This document shows positions 51,445 to 59,554 of a stretch of 64,000 bases of DNA, piece by piece. A program made the position numbers and the translations under genes. The stretch spans positions 2,170,001 through 2,234,000 of the forward strand of contig NZ_FXAX01000001.1 of the NCBI RefSeq assembly GCF_900177805.1, in the 5' to 3' direction. The notes under the pieces were generated by a model. It ran no database searches, was not told the origin of the DNA, and saw only the letters and a program-made list of their open reading frames with translations. This DNA comes from Fibrobacter sp. UWB13 (lineage in GTDB: Bacteria > Fibrobacterota > Fibrobacteria > Fibrobacterales > Fibrobacteraceae). Numbering within the stretch: the first letter of the stretch is position 1; every line of letters begins with the position of its first letter.

Positions 51445-53820
51445 CTATTTTCCGAAAATTTTAAACTTCTTGATCAAAAGCGGTGTCACGAACAGGTCGG
51501 CAAGCAAAGCCGAGACAAGGCCCACAAACACCACAAAGCCAAAGTTGAACATCTGCGTGGCCTGCGAAGTCGTAAAGCCCGCAAATGTCGCCACCATGAT
51601 AATCGTTGTCATCACAAGAGCAGGTCCTGCAGCGCGGAACACCTTGAGAATGGAATCCTTGTAGTCCTTGCAACGGTCAAATTCCACATGGCCATGGTTG
51701 ATGAAATGGATCGTATCGTCTACGGAAAGGCCGATGATTATTGGGATAAGCGTTGCCGTCATCATGTCGAGCGGGATGTCGCTAAAGCCGAGATAGCCAC
51801 CCACGAAAATACCCGGAGCGATGTTCGGGATCATGCCGATGAGACCCGTGCGGACGCTGCCGAAGACAATCATCAAGAGCACCGCCACAATCACGACAGA
51901 GATGAGGAAGGATGTCATCTGGCCTACTTCCAAATACTGCTGCATAGCGGTAAACTGCGGCAAGTTACCCACAGCCGTCACCTTTGCATTCGGATAAAGT
52001 TCGCGTGCGAAATTCTGCAAGTCCTCGATTTCCTTCTGGAGTTCGTTGGAGTTGTAGCTAGAGATTTCGACCATCAAGCGGAGCTTCTTGTAATCGTAAT
52101 CCATCCAGTAGCTTGCTTCGGAACCACCGGCATTTTCGTACAGGAGCAAGAGCTGAGCCACCTGTTCTTCCGTTTCCGGGATGGCGTACATTTCTTGGCG
52201 ATTTTCGTTCAAGGTGCGATCCAAATCCTTCAGGATGTCGAGAATGGAAGTGGAGCGCTTTGTCAGCGGATACTTTTGGGCGTGATCCTGTAACTGTTCC
52301 AGCTTCTTGAGATTATCGACTTCCTTAGCCTTATCGTTTTCGCCAAAGTCAATCACCAAGTCGTAAGAGTAGAAGCTACCGATTTCAGATTCGGCAACGT
52401 AGAGCATCTTGTTCACGTATTCGACCTTGCGGCCCATCGTGCGTTCCACGTCGAAAGCGGGTTCCATCTTGGTGACGCCGTAAATCGAAATTGCGGTAAT
52501 CACAGCAAAGATGATCGCAATCGGCTTTCCATGAGTCAGAACAAACTGGCCGAGATTATTGAGGATGAGGCCCATACGCGTATCGCCCTTCTCAAGCACC
52601 TTGGCGTTCGGCTTCTTGTCCTTGCCAAAGCTCAAGAGAATCGGCGAAACCGTAAGAGCCACAAGGAGAATGAAGCCAACAGCGATAGAAGAGAGGATGC
52701 CCACGGAGCGGATAGGCTTAAGCATCACCGACAGGAACGACAGAAGTGCCACAATTGTTGTGAGTCCCGAGAACAGCACTGACCAGCCGGTTTCTTTCAT
52801 GGCGTAAAGCACAGATTCCTTGCGCTTACCCGTGAGCATCATATTCTTGCGGAAGAAAGAATGGATATGAATGTTATACGCAATGGAGACGGCAAACGCC
52901 AAGATGACAGGCACCATGATGTTGGTCGCATCCATGTAAAGTCCGAGATAGCCGACCAAGCCAAAAGTCATGATGACCCCTGCGAACGTGGTAATCAGCG
53001 GAGAAACGATTCCGCGGAGCGAACGCGTCACAAGGAACATCACGATGATGGAGCAAAGAACCGTAATGAGGAAAATACGGCTCATTTCTTCGCCGATGTA
53101 CTTGAGCTTCTGATGGCTCAAGTAAGGCATACCCGTTGCAAGAGGGTGCAGCGGAGCGTACTTTTCCTTGGCGATGATTTCAGAGGTTTCGCGGCCCGTC
53201 TTCATGTCCGGAGCTTCGGCTTTAACGCCCTTCGCTTCGCCTTCAGCCTTCCACACGGAATCTTCCGGGAACGGGCGGAGCTTTACGTTAATGAAGGCCT
53301 GCTTGCGGTCTTTAGAGATGAGCTTTTTTGCAAGCTCCGGCTTTGCTGCAAGGCGCTTTTCGATTTCGGCAAGGCCCGCTGCATCTGTCGGGATTTCTTC
53401 CGGCACAATCTGCACGATTTCCATGCCTTCGTCCGTGCCAAGCATGTATTCCAAATCGACAATCGATGTTGCCTTGCCGTCAGAATACGAGAGGCTATCG
53501 CGCAGTTCGTTCGAAAGTTCACGCAACAGCTTCAAGTTTTCCGGCGTCAAAACGGACTGTTCCGTTTCGACCATCACACCCACGAAATAGTCGTTGCCGA
53601 ACGTTTCCTTGAACTTGTCCGTTTCGACAAGCATCGGGTCGCCTTCGATAAAGTAACTATCCCAAGAAGATTCGACGTAAATCTTTTTCATGCCCACGAT
53701 AGAAATCGCTAGCAAGGCGATAAACGAAACGAGAAGCAAGGCCCTGTGCGAAATCAGGAACCTTGCGAAGTTTTCAAATTTTTCGTTTACCTTTTCGATA
53801 TTTATTCGAATACGTGACAT
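51445..53820 (-). CDS. RND/MMPL family exporter
   Basis: 791 residues with two repeats of one membrane segment, a periplasmic domain and five segments (12 in all). Segments include LISHRALLLVSFIALLAIS, the middle block LVTRSLRGIVSPLITTF, and GLSVDDTIHFINHGH with the paired Asp of the proton path in segment 10; VSIAYNIHIHSFF takes that place in segment 4. Family members move lipids, hopanoids or hydrophobic molecules towards the outer membrane. Operon with LolA-like and OMP genes and the TonB complex. Confidence 0.9.
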   Translation of the reverse strand: MSRIRINIEKVNEKFENFARFLISHRALLLVSFIALLAISIVGMKKIYVESSWDSYFIEGDPMLVETDKFKETFGNDYFVGVMVETEQSVLTPENLKLLRELSNELRDSLSYSDGKATSIVDLEYMLGTDEGMEIVQIVPEEIPTDAAGLAEIEKRLAAKPELAKKLISKDRKQAFINVKLRPFPEDSVWKAEGEAKGVKAEAPDMKTGRETSEIIAKEKYAPLHPLATGMPYLSHQKLKYIGEEMSRIFLITVLCSIIVMFLVTRSLRGIVSPLITTFAGVIMTFGLVGYLGLYMDATNIMVPVILAFAVSIAYNIHIHSFFRKNMMLTGKRKESVLYAMKETGWSVLFSGLTTIVALLSFLSVMLKPIRSVGILSSIAVGFILLVALTVSPILLSFGKDKKPNAKVLEKGDTRMGLILNNLGQFVLTHGKPIAIIFAVITAISIYGVTKMEPAFDVERTMGRKVEYVNKMLYVAESEIGSFYSYDLVIDFGENDKAKEVDNLKKLEQLQDHAQKYPLTKRSTSILDILKDLDRTLNENRQEMYAIPETEEQVAQLLLLYENAGGSEASYWMDYDYKKLRLMVEISSYNSNELQKEIEDLQNFARELYPNAKVTAVGNLPQFTAMQQYLEVGQMTSFLISVVIVAVLLMIVFGSVRTGLIGMIPNIAPGIFVGGYLGFSDIPLDMMTATLIPIIIGLSVDDTIHFINHGHVEFDRCKDYKDSILKVFRAAGPALVMTTIIMVATFAGFTTSQATQMFNFGFVVFVGLVSALLADLFVTPLLIKKFKIFGK

Positions 53821-53824
53821 CTTC

Positions 53825-54217
53825 TCACTCCTTTTTTAATTCATTGACGAATTGTATGTTGTAAATCTTTTCCATCTGGAGAACATCCAAGACTTCTGCG
53901 ACTTTTTCGTAAGGAGTCTTTTTGTCGATTTTCAAGGCCACTGGAGCTTTCTTGTTCTGCACGGCAGCACTCTTGTTCTTCAAAATTTCAACTGTCGCCA
54001 ATTCACCGTTGATGGCTATTTCCGATTCTGAAAGTTCTATAAAGAATCCTTCAGAAACTTCCTGCTTGACTTCGCTCGAAGTCTCGGGCAATAAAAGTTT
54101 GAGGACGGATTTGTCCTGCTTAAAGACAGACGTCACCAAGAAAAAGACAAGCAACAAAAATACGCAGTCAATTAAGGGCGTCATGTCCAGCGATATGCGA
54201 CGACGTCTTTTAGCCAT
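53825..54217 (-). CDS. exbD: Biopolymer transport protein ExbD
   Basis: 130 residues from ATG 54217 (GGAG 8 bases ahead). Single membrane segment with the proton-carrying Asp in MTPLIDCVFLLLVFFLVTS, then a periplasmic domain with KIDKKTPYEKVAEVLD. Partner of ExbB and TonB, uses the proton gradient to energise outer-membrane receptors. It overlaps exbB by 8 bases. ATG 54244 would lie inside exbB with no ribosome site. Confidence 0.92.
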   Translation of the reverse strand: MAKRRRRISLDMTPLIDCVFLLLVFFLVTSVFKQDKSVLKLLLPETSSEVKQEVSEGFFIELSESEIAINGELATVEILKNKSAAVQNKKAPVALKIDKKTPYEKVAEVLDVLQMEKIYNIQFVNELKKE

Positions 54218-54776
54218 TGCGAGACTCCGTTCTCTTTGCGTCACGTTCCTGCAAAGTCTTACCCAAGTGCAAAAGTACCTGGTTTTCGACTTCGTCCTGT
54301 TCCTGCTCCATGCGGGCGTTCAGGTAGTTGAACGCAATCACGTGCGGGATAGCGACCACAAGCCCAAGGACCGTTGTCACGAGAGCAAACTTAATGCCCG
54401 TCGCAAAAGCGGATGGATCATCAAGGCCAGAGGCCGCTATCACCGTAAATGCGTTGAAAATGCCCACCACCGTACCGAGGAGGCCAAGCATTGGAGAAAT
54501 CGATGCGATATTTTCGACGGTCGTAAGGCCCTTCGTGAGCGGAGAGAAGGCAAGGCCGATTTCGGTGCGGATGCTTTCTGTAATGATGTGATGGTCGGTA
54601 TTGCAAGTCACCACACGATGAATAACCTTATCTGTCAAACGCGGCTGAACCGTTTTATTAAAGACAATTAGCGAAATCACCTTCCAGATAATGATGGCGT
54701 AACCGATAAAGTTCAGTGCAACCAGGATGTAGCCGATGTAACCGCCCTGTTTGACAAAGTCGAGAATGAAGTTCAT
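54210..54776 (-). CDS. exbB: Biopolymer transport protein ExbB
   Basis: 188 residues, three membrane segments; the MotA/TolQ/ExbB signature IASISPMLGLLGTVVGIFNAF, then LVTTVLGLVVAIPHVIAFNY. ExbB pentamer holds the ExbD dimer as a proton-driven motor. TAATG overlap with tonB upstream. Confidence 0.93.
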   Translation of the reverse strand: MNFILDFVKQGGYIGYILVALNFIGYAIIIWKVISLIVFNKTVQPRLTDKVIHRVVTCNTDHHIITESIRTEIGLAFSPLTKGLTTVENIASISPMLGLLGTVVGIFNAFTVIAASGLDDPSAFATGIKFALVTTVLGLVVAIPHVIAFNYLNARMEQEQDEVENQVLLHLGKTLQERDAKRTESRNG

Positions 54777-55483
54777 TACGATCTCCCTGCATTAAGTTTG
54801 TACTGGATTGGAATTTCGATTCTCCAGCGTTCTTTTTCTAAAAGTTTTGGAATAGGTTGAAATTTTTCCATCTTCGCCACAGCTTCCAAGGCGCTATTGT
54901 CCAAGGAAGAATAGCGGCTCGATTCTGAGACTTCAATCTGTTCAATCTTGCCATCGGCGAGGATGGTAAACCGCACACGTACCGTGCCTTCCTGCTTTAG
55001 GCGCTTCGCCGTCGCAGGGTAATCCTTGATCTGTTCCAGTTGCTTTTTGAGCGAGCGCAAGTACGTGCGGGTCACCATTTTTATAGAGTCTGCCGAAGGT
55101 TTGGGCGGTTCCTTGACCACAGGGGGCGCAGGAGGCGCTTCGACAACAGGTTCCGCAACTGCGACTGGTGCCGTTTCTGTTACCGGTTCCGGGATTGGTT
55201 CCGGTTCAGGAGGCTGTTCTTCGACCGGTTTTTCTACGACCTTCGGGATAATTTTAGCACGAACGACCTTTTTCACGACCGGAGGCGCTTCTGGAGGCGG
55301 AGGGGGCGCGATATAGACCTTTTCCGCATGCATTACGGGGCTATCAGGGCGTTGCGTCGAGATTTCTTGTTTCTTGAAATACGGGTTTAAAAGTGTGGCG
55401 ATATGGATAAGGATTGCAACGGCAAGCCCTATATAGAAGGCCTTGTTAAAAGACAAAGCTGAATAGATTCGTTTCTGAGTCAT
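54776..55483 (-). CDS. tonB: Energy transducer TonB
   Basis: 235 residues from ATG 55483 (GTG 55492 is an alternative). Anchoring segment about 15-33 (AFYIGLAVAILIHIATLL) with the His of TonB anchors, a periplasmic Pro-Glu-Val rich spacer (about 55-125), then the TonB C-terminal domain (about 150-230: YPATAKRLKQEGTVRVRFTI, VSESSRYSSLDNSALEAV, FQPIPKLLEKERWRIEIPIQY). First gene of tonB-exbB-exbD-RND-lolA-like-OMP. It passes energy to receptors such as those at 57115 and 61819. Confidence 0.93.
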   Translation of the reverse strand: MTQKRIYSALSFNKAFYIGLAVAILIHIATLLNPYFKKQEISTQRPDSPVMHAEKVYIAPPPPPEAPPVVKKVVRAKIIPKVVEKPVEEQPPEPEPIPEPVTETAPVAVAEPVVEAPPAPPVVKEPPKPSADSIKMVTRTYLRSLKKQLEQIKDYPATAKRLKQEGTVRVRFTILADGKIEQIEVSESSRYSSLDNSALEAVAKMEKFQPIPKLLEKERWRIEIPIQYKLNAGRS

Positions 55484-55523
55484 TTGAACCACACAATTGG
55501 ACGGACAAAAATAAATCAGAACA

Positions 55524-55681
55524 CCCCTATATTCTACTCTAAACGGTTTAAAAAAGCTCCAATTAGACTAGGGTAACATTTTTAAAATTTTGAACAAAGC
55601 GAGATAAAAAAAATATGACGCACCGCATGAATCAACAATTGGCACGCCATACTTTTTCTTCTATGGGAGTCTGGATCAGAA
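55524..55681. repeat. Diverged 150-bp repeat, copy near tonB
   Basis: Starts CCCCTATA, TTCTACTCTAAA, continues with ATTAGAC (55562-55568), ATATGACGCACC and GGCACGCCATA, and ends CTTCTATGGGAGTCTGG. The same series occurs at 59401-59552. It may include the tonB promoter. Confidence 0.6.
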
Positions 55682-55708
55682 GAGTAGGAGTCTTAAATCC
55701 TAAATTAA

Positions 55709-57055
55709 TTAGTCCTTAATCGGAACGATGTAGTAAGCAGTTCCCGTCTTAACGCTCATTTCCTTTTTGACCTTGCCAGAAGCAATGTCGTAGCGGTAGA
55801 TGGCACCACCCTTGCTGTCAGCATGGCCAAGCAAAACGCTCTTGCCATCGGCATCCAAGTGGATAGACGGAGCAAACCACGGAATCGTCGGGCTCAAGTC
55901 AAGCTTCTTGATGGTCTTCTTGTAAACATCAACCACCACAAAGTACCATTCATAGTTATTGAAGTTCGTCGGATCTTCAAAGTTACCAAAGAAACCCATG
56001 AACTTACCGTCACCCATATAGGTTCCGCCAACCATCAAATGATTGTCGTTCGTCTTCTTGCCATCGTATTCAGCTTCATTCATGCGGAAAATCCAATCCT
56101 TGTCAAATTCGGATTCACCCTTCTTAATGCGCACCCAACCTTCCTTATAGCCTTCAACAAAGCCGTAAGAAGCATTGGAATAGAAGTAGACATCGCCCTT
56201 TTCATCAACAAAAGAAGCCGTGCCATTCATATCGTCCATGCCACCGACAGCAGAGACCTTGTCACTATAGACAACTTTCTCAACCTTGTCGGTCTTGGTG
56301 TTAATAATAGCGACGGATGCACGCGGGCCAGCAATCATGTTTGTAAAATCAACAAACTGGTTCAAGCAAACATACATCTTGTCACCGCTAATCACAGCAG
56401 AACCCGGAACCGTGCTCAAAGCACCATTTTCTTCATCGATGTAGCTAGAAAGGTCAATATTTGCAGTTTCCTTGAGAGTCGTCGGATCCAAAGCGGTAAT
56501 CACGTCACCCAAAGCCTGTTCAACATACATCTTATTCTTGTCTACAAACTTCATTGCAATAGACTGCGTTCCCGTAAACTTAGCCGTAGCAGTAGCCTTG
56601 TCAGCCATCTTGCCATCCTTAACTTCATAGCGGGAAAGAGTGCTGTTCATGGCATTGTCAGCAGCGAGCACATAGACAGAGCCATTGAAATACATGACAG
56701 AACCAGAATTCGTTGCTTCGACAAAATTCTTGACAACCTTGGACTGGTCATCAGAAAGCGAAGCAATACCCACATACTGAGACGTTTCCATCATAAAAGA
56801 AAGAACGTACTTCTGATCTTCAGATTTCTTTTCTTCTTTAGAGGAGCTGCTAGACTTAGCCGAAGAGGAGCTCTTTGCAGACGAAGAAGAACTCTTGTTT
56901 TCTTTCTTGACAGAAGAAGAACTCTTTGCTGTCTTTTCTGAAGACGAAGAGCTTTTCGGTTCATCAGCTGGAGCATTGGATCCAGAATCATCGCCGCAAC
57001 CAGCAAGCATCAGGCCGAGTGCTGCTGTAAGAATAAGGGACTTGTAGGATTTCAT
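55709..57055 (-). CDS. DUF4374-like beta-propeller lipoprotein
   Basis: 448 residues. Signal peptide with lipobox LMLAGCGDDSGSNA (C20), a serine/lysine linker (about 28-75) in the Fibrobacter style, then a domain of about 370 residues with repeated blades (VYVLAADNAMNSTLSRYEV, MYVCLNQFVDF, VVDVYKKTIKKLDL), resembling DUF4374 proteins, seen next to TonB receptors for iron complexes in Bacteroidota. Probably a surface or periplasmic ligand binder for the receptor encoded next to it. Family match is moderate. Confidence 0.75.
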   Translation of the reverse strand: MKSYKSLILTAALGLMLAGCGDDSGSNAPADEPKSSSSSEKTAKSSSSVKKENKSSSSSAKSSSSAKSSSSSKEEKKSEDQKYVLSFMMETSQYVGIASLSDDQSKVVKNFVEATNSGSVMYFNGSVYVLAADNAMNSTLSRYEVKDGKMADKATATAKFTGTQSIAMKFVDKNKMYVEQALGDVITALDPTTLKETANIDLSSYIDEENGALSTVPGSAVISGDKMYVCLNQFVDFTNMIAGPRASVAIINTKTDKVEKVVYSDKVSAVGGMDDMNGTASFVDEKGDVYFYSNASYGFVEGYKEGWVRIKKGESEFDKDWIFRMNEAEYDGKKTNDNHLMVGGTYMGDGKFMGFFGNFEDPTNFNNYEWYFVVVDVYKKTIKKLDLSPTIPWFAPSIHLDADGKSVLLGHADSKGGAIYRYDIASGKVKKEMSVKTGTAYYIVPIKD

Positions 57056-57096
57056 TTTTATTCCTTTTTGTTATTTGTTAAATCTTTCGTCTTGTC

Positions 57097-57110
57097 ATGC
57101 CTGCGGGCAT
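57097..57110. repeat. Short ATGCCCGN-family palindrome
   Basis: ATGCC-TGCG-GGCAT preceded by TGTC, between receptor and DUF4374-like genes; a reduced member of the dispersed family. Confidence 0.5.
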
Positions 57111-57114
57111 TTCT

Positions 57115-59352
57115 TTAAAGCGAGAACTTCACCTTCGTCGCAAAAGCGCGACCTGGCTTAGATTCTCCGTACTTGTCATAGACAAGTTCATCCGTAAAAT
57201 TCTTGACTTCAAAACTCCAAGAGAGCTTATTTGCCATAATGGAGTATTCAACACCTAAATCTTGCGAGAACGAACTCGGGATCGTGCGATCTTGTTTTGC
57301 CGAAACTTTCCAGCCGTAATAATATTCATCCGTATAATTTGCAAACCAATAAAGCTTGAAGAAGTCATCGCGGAAGAACAAATCACCAATATGGAATTCT
57401 GCACCAAAATTCATATAGAACGTCGGCGTATTCGGAACAGTAAGACCTTTCGCAATACCAAACGACATATCCGCTTCGCGGCTTTCTGCATCCTGCTTTG
57501 TCAAGTTAAACGAGAGCGCAACATATTCGTTCACATCAATCGCAGCGTCAATTTCAAATCCTGAAGTTATCGTACCGACGCTATTGTAGTACGGGCGCGG
57601 AATAGAGGCATAATTATTCCAATAAATGCGATCTTCCATCAGCAAGTAGAACCAGTTGAATTCCAAATGCATTTTAAGCAAAAGAGGAATCTTATCCAAA
57701 TCAAGTTCTGCACCGGCAGTAAAATTATCCGATTTTTCAGGTTTCAAATTCGGAGCACACTGCACATACATTCCATCGCCAAAAATTTCTTCACGAGTCG
57801 GGAAACGCAAGCTATGCTGGTATCCACCTTTAATCGCAAACGGTTCAAAAATCTTGATACGTAAGTTTTCGCTATAGCCAACATCCTTATTTGTGGCATC
57901 GTCATCCGTTAAACGTTTCAGTTTTCCGTCAACATTATCGGCAGTAATGGAGTAATAATACACCTTAAATCCCGCCACATTCTGGATTCGCTTATTCCAG
58001 AAATTATTTTCAGAAGAAAGACCAACCACCAACGAATTGCTATTTCCAGGGAATCCCGCATTATTCAGGAGTTGTCCCTTAGCCGCCAACTTGTCTTTCG
58101 GTTCCTGTGATTCATAGCGATAAAGTCCGCTAAGCAAAAGAGAATGATCATCATTGAAATCGTAACCGATATTCCAAGGCATCGTCAACGTATAATTTTT
58201 GCGTTCAACATAAGTTGCACTGCCCATGGACATTTCACCGGAAGAACGTTTCATCTCCTTGTAATTACTCTTATCCCATCCAAAGTAATACACATGGCTT
58301 GTGTCAACGACACGATCCTTGCTGTAATTAAAATTCACAGACAATCCAGCAGAAAGACCCTTCACAAAAAGATCTTTCTTCTCAAGCCCTAAAGAAACGC
58401 CATAGCCCCATGCCTCAGCAAACGCATCTTCAACACGATGCGCCGTTGACTGAATTTCTTTATTCATTCCACCAAAGCTTGCGCCCAACGAAATACGGTC
58501 AAACCAAAAACGGTTCAAGTTCACAAACGGAGCAATGCTATAGCTGTAATAACGATCGTGTTCACGCGTCACCGTCGCATCCATATACGGCGTGGTAAAT
58601 TCATAATCGTTATCGGAATAGTTGTAATAAGCCGAAATGCCCGTTTCTACAGAGCGCTGATTTGCAGAATCGACCGCCCAAACATATTTCGCATCCAACG
58701 AAGCCTTGTGCGTATTGAAACTTTCAAAGGAATATGACCCAGCAATGGAACTTTCGGGCAAGTTATGCGTCACGATATTGATGACGCCGCCCATGCCATC
58801 CGTCGCAAAGCGTTCCGGCACATAGCTCTTGTAAACTTCAATGCGATCAATTTTATCTATCGGGATATCATTTACAGATAGGCTTCCGTTACCATTATCG
58901 ACAGGCACGCCATCGACAAGGACTTTTACGTTTTTGCCTTCCATGCCGCGAATATTGATTTTACTTTCGCTGCCAAGACCACCTGATTGACGAACCTTCA
59001 CGCCACTTGAGCGATTTGTTGCATCGGCAATTGTTGCACTGGAGCCTTGCAATTCCTTTGCATCCAAAACTTTGACGGATTCCGCTTTCGTTTTTGTATC
59101 GACAGGAGTAGCTTCCGCTTCGCTTTCATCTTCGACAGACAAGCCGTCAAGAACCGTAACATCAGAGGGCTTTGAGGAATTCTTGGAAGGCGTTTCTGCA
59201 GCAATTTCAGATTTTACAGCAGTTGGAGCAGATTCTTCGTTTATTGCCGCGGGTTCATCAAAAAATGCATCATCATAGCTTGTAACTTCATCGTTCTGCG
59301 CAAAAACACAAGCAGAACACAACGCAACAGAGAACGCAATTTTCTTTTTCAT
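57115..59352 (-). CDS. TonB-dependent outer-membrane receptor
   Basis: 745 residues from MKKKIAFSVALCSACVFAQ. After the signal peptide about 90 acidic low-complexity residues precede the plug. Plug: SVKVLDAKELQGSSATIAD, VRQSGGLGSESKINIRGMEG, VLVDGVPVDNG, DRIEVYKSYVPERFATDGMG. Then the 22-strand barrel ending GRAFATKVKFSL. Closely related to the receptor at 61819. Cobalamin- or siderophore-type plug signature; the feoAB genes nearby suggest iron. ATG 59352 avoids 8 implausible residues. Confidence 0.9.
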   Translation of the reverse strand: MKKKIAFSVALCSACVFAQNDEVTSYDDAFFDEPAAINEESAPTAVKSEIAAETPSKNSSKPSDVTVLDGLSVEDESEAEATPVDTKTKAESVKVLDAKELQGSSATIADATNRSSGVKVRQSGGLGSESKINIRGMEGKNVKVLVDGVPVDNGNGSLSVNDIPIDKIDRIEVYKSYVPERFATDGMGGVINIVTHNLPESSIAGSYSFESFNTHKASLDAKYVWAVDSANQRSVETGISAYYNYSDNDYEFTTPYMDATVTREHDRYYSYSIAPFVNLNRFWFDRISLGASFGGMNKEIQSTAHRVEDAFAEAWGYGVSLGLEKKDLFVKGLSAGLSVNFNYSKDRVVDTSHVYYFGWDKSNYKEMKRSSGEMSMGSATYVERKNYTLTMPWNIGYDFNDDHSLLLSGLYRYESQEPKDKLAAKGQLLNNAGFPGNSNSLVVGLSSENNFWNKRIQNVAGFKVYYYSITADNVDGKLKRLTDDDATNKDVGYSENLRIKIFEPFAIKGGYQHSLRFPTREEIFGDGMYVQCAPNLKPEKSDNFTAGAELDLDKIPLLLKMHLEFNWFYLLMEDRIYWNNYASIPRPYYNSVGTITSGFEIDAAIDVNEYVALSFNLTKQDAESREADMSFGIAKGLTVPNTPTFYMNFGAEFHIGDLFFRDDFFKLYWFANYTDEYYYGWKVSAKQDRTIPSSFSQDLGVEYSIMANKLSWSFEVKNFTDELVYDKYGESKPGRAFATKVKFSL

Positions 59353-59400
59353 TTTTGAATGCCCCAATTCCAACATGGACGAGTAAAAATAAATTAAGCC

Positions 59401-59552
59401 CCTATAAAGGTTCTACTCTAAATAGTTTTAAAACAATCCGATTAGACAAAGCTAATTTCTCGTCATTCTGAGCGCAGCGATATAAAACAAGTATGGCGCA
59501 CCGTTCGGCACGCCATACCCGCTTCTATTGTAGTCTGGGTTTTTCGAAGAAG
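59401..59552. repeat. Diverged 150-bp repeat, copy before the first receptor
   Basis: CCCCTATA-TTCTACTCTAAA, ATTAGAC (59443-59449), GTCATTCTGAGCGCAGCGA, then the hairpin GTATGGCG/CGCCATAC (59491-59518) and TAGTCTGG. It corresponds to 55524-55681 in order, with insertions. The hairpin may terminate feoB. Confidence 0.65.
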
Positions 59553-59554
59553 TC

